Below are positions 36,401-43,637 of a stretch of 64,000 nucleotides of DNA, in pieces. The notes under the pieces are model-generated. The model was not told the origin of the DNA, searched no databases, and saw nothing but the letters and a program-made list of their open reading frames with translations. The stretch spans positions 82,811,980-82,875,979 of the forward strand of contig CP136063.1 in the NCBI GenBank assembly GCA_032622095.1, in the 5' to 3' direction. The stretch is from Siphonodentalium dalli. Taxonomy: Eukaryota; Mollusca; Scaphopoda; Gadilida; Siphonodentaliidae. Numbering within the stretch: position 1 is the first letter of the stretch; each line of letters opens with the position of its first letter. Made by a program: the position numbers and the translations under genes.

Positions 36401-39400
36401 TTCTAAGATTCTCGATTTTAAAATCATATTATGGTATTGTACCAGAGTACATGTAACTCGATTGTAAGAAAAATACCTTACCAATTCAAAGACAACAGTC
36501 TTCAAAAGTTATACAACAATGTGACGAATGTCACATTTGGCCTATTGCCGTATTGGAAGTATTGCCGTGTTCGGTCAATCAGTGCACATGCATCAATGCG
36601 CTTCAAATGAGACATGATAGTACGTAATTGAATTACCTTATCATGGAAGATGGACTTATAAACATTTGAGACCAATGTAGATGTGGTTATCAGTGGTTAT
36701 TGGTTAATATTCAAGACGTTTGCATCTCAAAATTCACGATATTTTTCATTTCCGTGTTCCATTCGTGAATACTCAAGTACACGGCGAGATGGATAATATA
36801 TTAAAAATCACGGATGTGGAAGAGGATATATTTAGAATTTAAGACGGATGCAATGTGATCTGCATGTACTAGACAGAAACTCACTTTTAAAACAATTCCT
36901 ATCTCTTTGATCAAATTATGTATACATTGGCATTTTTAACAATAATCACGCTAATCATCTACTTATTATATATAGATGGCACAGGGATGGCACCAGTATT
37001 CCACCGACGCAGGGGCTATAATATCCGTTGGGGGGGGGGGGGGGTGCTATTATACCGTAATGCTATCTGGCTTACCATTGCACATTTCCCCGACGAGGAG
37101 GAGGAGATGACTAAGCTGTACACCACTTAGTGATACCCCTGTCATTGAACCAGACCGAACTCCCATGTACATCGAACTGTCGAAGTGTTAGAAATATCTT
37201 ACCTAATATTATGTCAAACTGAAAAATATATGCTGTTGTTGTCTAAAAACAACATTTTCTCACTAATTTCTCAAACAATGAGAACAATTTCAACATATAT
37301 GTGACAGAATATGGTTAAAAAATTATCTTTTGCATTGTTCTCCAAATTTACAACCGTTGGAAACTTTTACCAAATGTTGGGTAGGGTGAGACATTATTGC
37401 CAATCAAATATCAAATCATACCGGGAATGGAACAATATATAGCGTACTTACCTATGGTAATTCTGTGAAGATCGCCACACAACATACACGCAGGAGAAGT
37501 GCTGATCAAATATGTTCGAGAACAAAACAAAGCAACTTTATGGAAGATCGAAGCGCGAAAATGAGAAACTGGTACCGTATCAACAGGCTGTTTAAAACTA
37601 TATCTGAATGCTTAACGATGCACATGTGATGGAATTTAAATCTAACAGCGTGCCTGAAGGCACTGCCCCTGTATAATAGTCTACCGGTACGTCGTAATTG
37701 ATACCGCAAACAGGATATGCCAACCCCGATCTCGCCACACAGTCGCAATCCATGTTGATTAGTAGTGACAGCTGTATAGCTTTGTCGGTTAAAACACTGC
37801 TTGGAACTGTAAGCTGGGCATGAATGGAATCTTTGTGATTACAGGCCGATTTCTACAGCTTGGAGCTGTAAATCGGGGCCCAATTTACAGCTCGTTGTAT
37901 GAGTGTAGCTTGTCAAGCGCGCCGCATGTATGACTGGTGGGGAGTTTCACGTTTCGCGTGCGGGCTGACATTATCAATGGGTGTTTTATTAGTTTTATTT
38001 ATAGAATGGGAATTTTTGGGAATATTTAAAAGTCAAACTGCGAGCTGGAGGCCGAGTCCCGTAAAAGGTGCTTGTAGTAGGGGAAATTAAATTTCGTTTA
38101 TTGTGTTAATCAACGTTGATTAATGTTGATTTTTGGTTTGTGGTAAACGATATGTGTATTACAAATGAAAGAAATTTCTGCAGCCCACTGGGGGTTGTGG
38201 TCGGAGACGGTCGAGTCGACCACCGGTTCGTTAATTAGGTGCTGGTTGTTATTGTTATTTAACGGAATTCTGAGTTGTTCATTCGCAAAACCAATATATT
38301 TTATATTCTACAATTACATTCTTGGGTTTATAATATATGATCTTGAGCGCGTTACCATTTCTGACATTGGTTCTCTTGTTTTAACAGATTGAAAATTTCT
38401 GACAATTTTCCGCGCTTCCACTGTGCGTTACTCGTATTTTGATACTTTTTTAACTCAAAGCAAATGCCAGCTTGATCGCAGCGGAGTGTGACAGTGGTAT
38501 GAGCAGACCGCATTTCAAAGTGCATGGGATCGTAGTGTAAACCTGCTGTAAACGCCGGAAGAACGCCGTGTATAACGCTTGGGCGTAAAGCGAGCGCCAG
38601 AGTCGCAGTGGCAGCACAATGTGGACGTACTATGAGCGGGAACCAGTCCATAACACCCCATGACAGCGCAGAAAGAGCGCAATAAGTTTTGGACAGAGCC
38701 TCATTGAGCGTATTAAGGACGTGAAAGGCACGTATAGGGATAATTTGATTAAGCTTACTGTAGTCGCAAAAGACAAGATTAATTTCTTGCTGCGACCACG
38801 AGAAGCTAATATGCGCTCTTGCTACGTACACATAACGCTCACGTCGCTCGATTGGCGCTTCGCTTTGCGCTGTCACGACGACAGTACTGCGTCCTGGTCA
38901 GAACGCCGAGCCTCTGCGCTTGTTTTGTGCATGCATAAAACAAGCGTGGCGCTCTGGCACCTATGGGCGACCATGAAGATCCTCGGTCGTTGTAGCCACT
39001 GCGTTGTGTCCACTGCGTCACCAATCGGTTCTTGGAGACCTTAGTGCGTTTAGGTGGGCGCTTTGATACTTTTGCAGCGCAATGAGAGCGCCGGCCTGAG
39101 TGTGACTGGGGCTTAATTCTGGCGCGCGAAAAACCCTGCGAGTTTTCCATGCGTTTGCAAATGGTCGTTGGTTTTAGCGCGACCCTCCTTTTAAACGTGG
39201 TCGTGCTTTTGTCGCGGGCGAGCATCTCATATGACGTACGCTAGAATATAAAAGGGCAAGTTTGACAAATATATCTACATGTATATAAAGGATCACGCGA
39301 AGCCGAAATTTAGTTGGTATCTGAATAAATATTATTGAATTTGTTTCATGCACATCTACAATGTATTGACAAAAGAAAATTTTATTTTGAAGGGTTATAA

Positions 39401-39642
39401 CGTGGGAGGACTTCATAACAGAAGAATCACTGTATATCATAAGTAACAGACCGAATAGGGTTATGAAAACAGCAGAGGCAATGAGAAAATCATCCACCAC
39501 ATCAACAGGTTCTGACGCATCAATGAGATCTGAAGACGAATCGGAGCAAACTCGAGCGAGAATGAGAGCCTTCGACCCCCTATCAGAATGCCATGATATA
39601 TTCGAGAATGTGCCATGTATGACAACCTCTATGCAGACTTGA
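18175..39642 (+). CDS. PHF24: PHF24/GINIP-like protein (PHD finger plus four EF-hands), seven coding exons
   Basis: Join 18175-18465, 20317-20505, 21584-21662, 22901-23100, 25993-26144, 30065-30157, 39393-39642: 1254 nt, 417 aa, with every splice phase matching (0,0,1,0,2,2). Vertebrate PHF24 is about 400 aa with the same order and is known as a myristoylated Galpha-i-interacting neuronal protein. Seen here: an MGNISS N-terminus (N-myristoylation type); a C4HC3 PHD finger at C106, C109, C120, C123, H128, C131, C157, C160; EF-hand loops at 183-194, 227-238, 276-287 and 330-341; and a Ser/Thr-rich tail. The PHD segment HPCRVCDRVFH and the GWSC ending are diagnostic of this family. The start has A at -3 and G at +4. 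All introns are GT-AG. Function in this animal is inferred from the family. Confidence 0.9.
18539..18632 (+). repeat. three tandem 31-32-bp units in intron 1
   Basis: Three head-to-tail copies of a unit with GCACACAGGGTTCGCTAAAAT preceded by GTGCCGGAGG or a variant. Lies just after exon 1. Confidence 0.85.
19877..20277 (+). mobile_element. piggyBac-type double-hairpin MITE, copy 1 (intron 1)
   Basis: 393-bp body (19881-20273) flanked by TTAA on both sides, with 22-bp TIRs starting CCCTTTACCCAACA. A TTAA target plus a CCYT terminus is the piggyBac superfamily signature. Inside are two 69-nt stem-loops (19907-19975 and 20056-20124). Each has 33-bp arms beginning GCCAATGCATTCTCTTATAT, one mismatch and a 3-nt loop, and the two stem-loops are inverted relative to each other. 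No ORF. Its right edge is only 39 bp before PHF24-like exon 2. Confidence 0.9.
20317..20505 (+). CDS. PHF24: PHF24-like exon 2 (residues 98-160, PHD finger)
   Basis: Follows acceptor tctccattgcag and ends at donor gtgagt, phase 0 at both ends. It encodes the whole C4HC3 PHD finger, from CHIC to the final CYDC, on one exon. The segment HPCRVCDRVFHAAC and the later MARTPSGWSC line up with the vertebrate PHF24 finger without gaps of note. Confidence 0.92.
20740..20975 (+). repeat. imperfect GAT/GAC trinucleotide microsatellite (intron 2)
   Basis: ATTG repeats at 20740-20759, then interrupted GATGAT/GACGAC runs with a pure (ATG)n stretch near 20937-20964. The Asp/Met-rich and Ser-rich open frames here are artefacts of this repeat. 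Confidence 0.85.
21584..21662 (+). CDS. PHF24: PHF24-like exon 3 (residues 161-187, first EF-hand helix)
   Basis: Short 79-nt exon after acceptor tttctaccctcag; donor gtaagg, phase 1. It encodes ANLLNLLTEQEVEQMTKSF and the first half of EF-loop 1. The split codon (A plus GT) becomes Ser187 when joined to exon 4. Confidence 0.88.
22901..23100 (+). CDS. PHF24: PHF24-like exon 4 (residues 187-253, EF-hands 1-2)
   Basis: Follows acceptor cttcctgcatag. Completes EF-loop 1 (DSDESMMISIEE, Met in place of the usual Gly6) and contains loop 2, DSDQSGSVDWWE, with canonical Asp1, Asp3, Ser5, Gly6 and Glu12. The donor AAG|gtgcac is weak but is the only one that keeps phase 0 with exon 5 and the vertebrate alignment. 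Confidence 0.88.
23214..23609 (-). mobile_element. piggyBac-type double-hairpin MITE, copy 2 (intron 4), inverted
   Basis: 392-bp body (23218-23609), the reverse complement of copy 1 with only a few single-base differences and one homopolymer indel. Left flank is TTAA; the right flank is TTTC, so the duplication has decayed there or was never perfect. It starts 117 bp after exon 4 ends. Confidence 0.9.
23932..24583 (+). mobile_element. MITE family E with a nested half MITE A
   Basis: Outer inverted termini: AGGGTCACTGTTATCACGCG... and its partner ending CGCGTGATGATACTGACCCC. Both arms carry GGTTGAGTACCCAG next to the CGCGAC block. A second inner inverted pair, TTTCGTGCGGTCGAGTAACT and its mate near 24255-24283, sits inside. 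From 24284 to about 24520 comes a left half of MITE A (TAAAGGCCCATTTAATTTTC). Confidence 0.7.
24795..25895 (+). mobile_element. MITE family A copy interrupted by MITE B
   Basis: Left end AAAGGCCCACTTAATTTTCG and right end AATTAAGTGGGCCTTTA. The host sequence resumes after the insert with AGAGGAAGCTCAAAAACATT, in register with the uninterrupted copy at 58929-59405. Confidence 0.82.
24863..25512 (+). mobile_element. MITE family B nested in MITE A (intron 4)
   Basis: Left terminus TTAAAGGGGTACTGTACCCC, right terminus GTACAGTACCCCTTTAA, about 650 bp. Contains the phrase TTTATGGCTGGAGTCATAAAA, which is also the centre of the palindrome at 26173-26430. The same right terminus recurs at 26461-26478. 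No protein recognised. Confidence 0.8.
25993..26144 (+). CDS. PHF24: PHF24-like exon 5 (residues 254-304, EF-hand 3)
   Basis: Follows acceptor tgtctatttccag; donor gtactc, phase 2. Encodes NMLLGLLTEKEIVAAKSTF, then a textbook EF-loop DIDQDGSITEQE (residues 276-287) and an exit helix KTAYRKWFTMLERRL. The vertebrate counterpart has a degenerate loop at this place. Confidence 0.9.
26173..26430. repeat. 258-bp imperfect palindrome in intron 5
   Basis: Arms of about 120 bp meet at TTATGGCTGGAGTCATAA (26293-26310). The outer end TTTTATACTCAATAG faces TTGAGTATAAAA. It begins 29 bp after exon 5. The MITE B right terminus follows at 26461-26478, so this may be part of a rearranged MITE B copy. Confidence 0.85.
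26490..26700 (+). mobile_element. double-hairpin element, second family, copy 1
   Basis: Two decayed stem-loops: GTCAATGCATTTTCTTATAT...AAGAGAATACACTGGC, and GTAAGCCAGTCC...TCTTATATATGAGGCTCCC facing GGAGACTCGCATATATAAG. Shares TTCCTGA, the spacer CCTTGAT(C)TTGTAAGCCA and the tail TTTAATGCTGCA with 57764-57998. Confidence 0.7.
27000..27240 (+). repeat. dispersed repeat with (TG)n tract
   Basis: Reads TTTTGGAAGATCTGTGTGTC then TG repeats, TTCGCGATGAACTCGAAAAC, then CCGATTTCGATGAAACTTGG. This layout is a common interspersed non-coding repeat in invertebrate genomes, recognised by style only. The two overlapping open frames here are not supported as genes. Confidence 0.5.
27655..27835 (-). repeat. 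single inverted unit of the pearl-like repeat
   Basis: Contains GGACGGGTCAAATCGTGACC then ACAATTCAAGGTCAAACCCC and GGACGAAGTCGGGTC, reverse-complementary to the arrays at 8935-9420 and 10200-10790. Confidence 0.65.
28880..29450 (-). mobile_element. LINE ORF2 C-terminal fragment (antisense, intron 5)
   Basis: Read on the minus strand: YELRNASNL, then RTDKTFFPTCVMDWNKLD (29124-29450), then ATCRCGHSVENAFHYFFEC and ERISLRNNILPF (about 29011-29120), then NENIFKAVQNY near 28910. This is the YxLRN / WNxL / CxCG...H...C tail of many LINE ORF2 proteins. It lacks any reverse transcriptase core, as expected of a 5'-truncated insertion, and lies opposite to PHF24-like transcription. Confidence 0.82.
29549..30033 (+). 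mobile_element. Tc1/mariner-like MITE just before exon 6
   Basis: TIRs: left CAGTACCAGTCAGAAGAAGT, right ending CTTCTTTTGACTGGTAC (reverse: GTACCAGTCAAAAGAAG), extending inward with GGTATATTRAGCGC. A CAGTACCAGTCAAAA terminus next to TA is of Tc1/mariner style. The interior is rich in TTGCGATATT words. It ends 31 bp upstream of exon 6. Confidence 0.75.
30065..30157 (+). CDS. PHF24: PHF24-like exon 6 (residues 304-335)
   Basis: Follows acceptor cttgtctgttgcag with C completing Ser304; donor gtaagc, phase 2. It encodes STDGVIRDHSVIQLHVDCK and the start of EF-loop 4 (DTDNTG). The last codon GG|G is completed in exon 7, 9.2 kb downstream. Confidence 0.86.
30840..31530 (+). repeat. dispersed repeat with 188-bp tandem triplication
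   Basis: Three head-to-tail copies begin at 30974, 31161 and 31353 (steps 187 and 192). Each has TCTTGAATAAAAATGTTAGA, GTCAGACCATGGAG, AGCTATACCTGGAAAACTAT and ATAATGCWGGAGCAACGG. The sequence leading in (30840-30973) also occurs as single copies at 32640-32825 and 40190-40355, so the triplication sits at the edge of a dispersed element. Confidence 0.88.
31962..32125. mobile_element. inverted-repeat MITE, relative of 60684-60956
   Basis: Shares GTGCTACGGGTCAAAGTTCT, GGAGTAGCATT and CCATATATGGA with the 60684 copy. Left side GTCATATTGGATCC faces GGATT...AAAATGGC on the right. Internally palindromic, no ORF. Confidence 0.7.
32640..32825 (+). repeat. dispersed repeat, single copy of the 30840 family
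   Basis: CTACACGTAATGTGAAGAAA through TTATTCTGAGAAACTGAACTG to CAATAAAAAATGTTAGATTT. Matches 30840-31000 and 40190-40355. Confidence 0.7.
32936..33665. mobile_element. GC-rich MITE-like repeats with GCGC words
   Basis: Two tandem relatives starting GTCACACTCAGGCCGGCGCT (32943) and GTCACACTCCGCTGCGATCA (33273), dense in gcgc/agcgc motifs unlike the surroundings. Positions 33437-33468 form a perfect 32-nt palindrome whose half is GCGCTTGTTTTGTGCA. The several overlapping minus-strand frames are products of the GC-rich repeat. Relative at 38460-39116. Confidence 0.7.
33682..33985. repeat. CCGTGAATTTTTCACGG tandem palindromic repeats
   Basis: Starts CACTGTTAAAACAGAACCGT. Five or more units then carry the palindrome ACCGTGAATTTTTCACGGT separated by CCGTTAAAAAATTTACAGC. 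Closely spaced subterminal repeats after a CACTG terminus resemble CACTA/EnSpm ends in animals. No matching far end was found, so this is a solo end or a satellite. Confidence 0.65.
33990..35095. other. intron 6 sequence, nothing coding seen
   Basis: Contains several ACATGTACATGTA words (for example 34301 and 34388), a common simple motif in molluscs, and no exon-like frame. Confidence 0.45.
35568..35720 (-). CDS. FLYWCH-type zinc-finger exon (partial, antisense in intron 6)
   Basis: About 51 residues starting MELIKNNRGGDKLCFEGHAY. The FLYWCH pattern is visible: a Gly-Gly-x-x-Leu lead, GHAYTKK, then RWECSQRKTLSCKGCVTT, giving the Trp-x-Cys and Cys-Lys-Gly signature. The final His of the finger should be on a following exon. 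The frame meets a consensus donor GAG|gtaagt right after TTDDE, so it looks like a real 5' exon. No downstream partner was found inside the element. Probably transposon-borne, either from a MULE or captured. Confidence 0.65.
35850..35966. repeat. 23-bp tandem repeats inside the FLYWCH element
   Basis: Four to five copies of AACACTCATTCATGTTTGTC with small changes, one separated by a short CATATCGTAA insert. Confidence 0.8.
36180..38455. other. intron 6 sequence, nothing coding seen
   Basis: Contains a poly-G run at 37031-37044. Open frames at 36918-37130 and 37506-37748 have no domain and no splice context that fits a gene. Confidence 0.4.
38460..39116. mobile_element. GC-rich GCGC repeat, inverted relative of 32936-33665
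   Basis: The left border TGATCGCAGCGGAGTGTGAC and right border GAGCGCCGGCCTGAGTGTGAC are reverse complements of the ends at 33273 and 32943. A near copy of the 32-nt palindrome lies at 38916-38947. The 174-aa minus frame at 38352-38876 and others here follow the repeat and are not genes. Confidence 0.68.
39393..39642 (+). CDS. PHF24: PHF24-like exon 7 (residues 335-417, terminal)
   Basis: Follows acceptor ttttattttgaag; one base completes Gly335. It encodes VITWEDFITEESLYIISNRP, which finishes EF-loop 4 and matches the vertebrate C-terminal WPTFLQENVLYIL segment. A Ser/Thr- and acid-rich tail (KSSTTSTGSDASMRSEDESE) follows, with stop TGA at 39640-39642. This exon has no Met start and was found by matching the expected C-terminus and splice phase. 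Confidence 0.88.
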
Positions 39643-40087
39643 TCATGCAGTCATCGCAACTGGTTGATACTTTCTCTATCGCAACAAAGATTTCGCAAAT
39701 ACACGGTTATGATATTTGTATATAATTGCGTATACTATGTAACCTGTACCAACTGCTGTACTAAATTAATTGGTATACACATTAATAAGTAGATTCAATG
39801 CTTATGGTCGGTCCATGCTTTCGCGTGAGTGAATTTGGGATAGGTTTGGTTCAGTATAATCAACAAGAGCATCGATAGGGCGTAGCAAAATACGCCATTT
39901 AGTTTTCAAACTATATAAAGCCTGTATATTTGTATTTTGTGTAGTTATCGTCATATCCTATCACTCCTTCCAAATTACACATAAATAATATGAAGATTCG
40001 AATGAGACAAAGCCATTGAAAACACTACTTGCAATGTTTCGATTACAGAAGTGATGAAATCGCTCATTATTCTGTTACCATATACGG

Positions 40088-40093
40088 AATAAA
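40088..40093 (+). promoter_or_regulatory. possible polyadenylation signal for the PHF24-like gene
   Basis: First AATAAA seen downstream of the stop codon, about 450 bp away. Another lies near 40343 within a dispersed repeat. Position-based guess only. Confidence 0.3.
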
Positions 40094-40189
40094 CTATTAG
40101 AGAACGCTCTTCGTTATTGTACGCTGCAGAACAAATGTGACCAAAAACAGCAAAGCAGAGTTCAATCACCTGTTACGTGGGTCTGAGCT

Positions 40190-40355
40190 CTGTCACCACT
40201 ACACGTAATGAGGATATCACATTTTTTTATTTATGACTTTTGTCGGTTCATTATGCTTTATTCTGTGAAACCGAACTGTCCATGTTCATTTGGAAATTGC
40301 CTTGATAGAATCAGAATGAGTTGTAACTGACCAAACTCATCAATAAAATGTTGTA
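40190..40355 (+). repeat. dispersed repeat, third copy of the 30840 family
   Basis: CTACACGTAATGAGGATATC, GAAACCGAACTGTCCATGTT and CTCATCAATAAAATGTT align with 32640-32825. Confidence 0.7.
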
Positions 40356-40734
40356 TTATCCATCCCTTAATTAACACCATTTCCGATTGGGCAAAAGCCG
40401 CCACGTGATAGTCCTGGAAAAAGTTACATTGGACTCCCGAAAGTCATATTGGACTCCAGACTGTACAATATCACTTTTTTATTGGGACTCCGTGACGTCA
40501 CGAATTAACTCTATCGCGAAATGATTCGGTGAAATTGTGTTGCGCGCGCAACACTGGTGGATTTTAACAGACGTTTCACTTCAGCATCGAGTTTTTTTTC
40601 TCACTTCCGTGTTTACTTTTCCAAATCATGCTTTCTGATGATCAAAATACAGGCTTTTATAGAGAATTAAGTGCCGACAAATACCAAAAATAACCACAAA
40701 ATTTGGATAAACATACAGATGGATACTAAAAATG

Positions 40735-40927
40735 TTATTATACAATGTTGTGTACAGTATGAGTTTTTCTTGTACTCGTCCAGGTTGTGGTGAAAAGTCA
40801 TATTGGACGAGACACGCCACAAAGTCATATTGGACTCGACACTGGCGTGTCTCGTCCAATATGACTTTTCACCACAACCTGGACTCGTACAAGAAAAACA
40901 CATACTGTACACAACATTGTATAATAA
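40735..40927. repeat. 193-bp near-perfect palindrome
   Basis: Arms 40735-40819 and 40843-40927 (85 bp each, about three mismatched positions) surround a 23-nt loop. The arms begin TTATTATACAATGTTGTGTA. The word GTCATATTGGAC occurs in both arms and the loop, and also at 40443, so the hairpin belongs to a larger repeat family. Both strands therefore give mirror-image open frames, which are not genes. Confidence 0.92.
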
Positions 40928-41159
40928 CTTTATAGTATTTAATTACGTGTATATATACATATATATATATTGTTTTTATTAATTCAATTAGTCTTTCTGA
41001 GCCAAATTTAAGGTCCACTTGATGCTCAGACTATCGTAATTCGTGACTTTTGTTATGGTCAAAGTAGGTCGAAAAATAATTTATATACAACTTTGTTTAT
41101 ATGTCATGAAACGACTGCATAAGTCATATGTATTTATCAGCTTATCAACTATTTTTAAC

Positions 41160-41690
41160 TTTCTGTTCATAAGCGAGTTAAATGCTCTGGATTGTTACCA
41201 CATCAGGAGAATACTAAAAAGGAATGACAACATATGCCGGTTTCAAATATGGGATACTTGCGATTGTAATACCATTAGAAAATCGGCTGTGTTCCATGTG
41301 TGACAAACAATGTGTCGAATCTGAAATGCATTTTATCATTGAATGTAACGCATACGATGATTTAAGATCTAATTTATTCAGCGATATTGAGAAACACGAT
41401 AGTGAATTCAATAATTTGAATGACGCAGATAAATTTGCACTGATTATGAGAAATGATAATATTAAATTAATTAACAAGGTTTGCAACATAGTTCGGCTAT
41501 TCTTCCTTCGGCAGAATAATAAAACTTGAAAAATTGTTGAGGGAATGTTGATAAGAACTGTGTTTGTTATAATATTTTTGTTATGTATTGCTTATTTATG
41601 TATATGATGTTCATCGGTATCTTGCAACTGCCCATTGAGGTGTTTTGCAATAAATTATTGTATCTTGTATCTTGTATTGTAATAAAGTTC
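41160..41690 (+). mobile_element. LINE 3' end (ORF2 C-terminus plus tail)
   Basis: The + frame 41224-41529 reads FKYGILAIVIPLENRLCSMC, then CVESEMHFIIECNAYDDLR, the classic CxxC...HFxxxC ending of CR1/L2-like LINE proteins, and stops at 41527-41529. The 3' sequence ends near GTATCTTGTATCTTGTATTG, a short repeated tail as seen in that group. The reverse transcriptase core is absent: a 5'-truncated copy. Confidence 0.8.
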
Positions 41691-41699
41691 TATTTTATT

Positions 41700-43600
41700 C
41701 TCTCCCTCAATGGCATGTGTTCTGTTATGTGTTATGTCGTGTCATGTCGTGTCATGTATGAATAATTTATATAGTTTAGTGATATCGCTTGCAATAATTA
41801 TCTGTACCACTTAATGTATCTCATCGACATTTTCCGCTTGTCCGAAGGGTGGCACCGGTTTTGTATTTATATCTGTCATTTGCGTACATAGTTCCTTCGT
41901 GGTCCTCCAGCTTGTTAATATAGGCTCCAGACTGGTCTGGGTTTGTGTGCAGAATTGTCAGTGATTTTATTTTCAATGAAAAAATAACATTTTGTGAATG
42001 ATTTTCTGTATAAGTCATTGGCTTCGTGTGTATTTTTTTTATATTAGCCGTAGCGTATTCGTATGACTATAGACAGTCCCAAGTGGCGTGACGTCGTACG
42101 ACTTGCATGTACATTATGTATACAAACGGGATAATTTTCAAAATGAACCAAAATCACCTGACAAAAACACAATCAGTCAATAACCATTCTGTTATCAATG
42201 GGATAAATTTGAAGTCAAAATGGGGGTACATTTTGTTCACACAAACGGAGCCAGGCGACAGAAATCTACGGAAACGGCTTATTCGAGCTTCCAAATTATG
42301 TTTACGTAATTCTGCGGAGGTATAAGATAGGTTGAAAAATACACGAATAAAAGGTCGCTGATCAAAATGTCTCCGATGAAGGTGGCATGTTTGAAGGATT
42401 TGTGGGGTTCAGATCCCTATATATATATACTACAAAACTGTAGGAGAAATTGATTACACCAATATGATACAAAGTGCATATTCACTAAATATGCTGCACA
42501 TCTTCAATGCGTCGAGAAAGGGTCATAAAAAAAAAACATAAAACATTTCTAAGTCGAAAGATTGCAATAACTCCGCCAAAATGACTCCGATTAAACTCAA
42601 AATCGCAGGTGCGCAGGGTCCCATGCTAGTTGATATATGTGCCAATTTGTTAAAACATTGACTGGAAAATGACGGAATACAGGCTCGGATAAAAGATGTG
42701 TCTCAGGATGTACAATTACATGTCGAAAAAGGGCAATAACTCCGCCAAAATTACTCCGACTGAACTCAATCTCGCAGGTGGGCAAAAACTTTCACAAATA
42801 TCAACCAGCATGGAAACTGCAGCTGGTTGATATATGTGAAAGTTTTTTTTTTAAATTGACTGGAAAATGACGAAATACAGATTCGGACAAAGTTCCCCGG
42901 AAGGACGCATGAGTCCACAGGTGACGTCCGGATGCACGGCCATCCGGACGGGCGCATGGACGGACGAGAGTCATTACTATAGTCCTCCGACAGAAAGTTG
43001 GAGGACAAATAATGGTATAACGGCTTCATATGCTCTGAAAAATACTTTCCATGGTCAGCCATAGACCAGCTGTTTCATTTTTCACACAGAAGTTAAAAAA
43101 ACGCTCTTTATTTCTACCATATCAGCAATATGCTAACACGGAACGCTCTTTTCTGTTCCATGCCATGCGTGCAAATGGCTGTATTTTGTTTGGGCCCCAA
43201 ACCTCCAGTTCAAAGTTGTATTTTGTATGACGTCAATACGTCTTTCTCTGTGACATAGAATGCTCGTAAAAAGGCCGCGGGTGAAAAGTCTATATTTCTT
43301 TCCAGACACGAATGAGATGTTTCACGTATTCAAACAAAAAAACAAGTTGTTCTTTTTATTATATGCGGCTTAGATAACAGGCCCCTGGCAGTGTGGGGTA
43401 GTAAACAATTTGCAGGGAGGTATGCCGGGTGGTGGGTCATATATTTTATTGTATACCTCCTTGTAGGAGAAGAATATATACATACATGGAAATATATATT
43501 ATACAGCAAATGGAAATAATTTAGAAAACAGAACCGTTGCGTGGCTGATTGTATGCGTCATATCTTGAAGAGACCCGTCCTTATGAATGCGATTCTGTTT
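41700..43600. other. intergenic with a diverged dispersed repeat at 42540-42990
   Basis: 42541-42660 and 42715-42880 are two diverged copies of GGGCAATAACTCCGCCAAAA...CTCGCAGGTG...GGTTGATATATGTGAA, followed by GGACGGGCGCATGGACGGAC and TATAGTCCTCCGAC. A frame at 42107-42325 ends LFTQTEPGDRNLRKRL but has no recognisable domain. No other gene evidence. Confidence 0.5.
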
Positions 43601-43637
43601 TCTGCGCAAACACGTATTTATTTACTCAAAGAAATTG

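Noticed and set aside
38352-38876. 174-aa minus-strand frame, the longest in intron 6
   Set aside because: Lies in the GC-rich GCGC repeat whose relatives at 33.2-33.7 kb also keep frames open by composition. No domain or splice context.
40626-40935. Mirror-image frames with SCTSPGCGEKSYWTRH-like peptides on both strands
   Set aside because: Caused by the palindrome, which makes both strands encode the same words.
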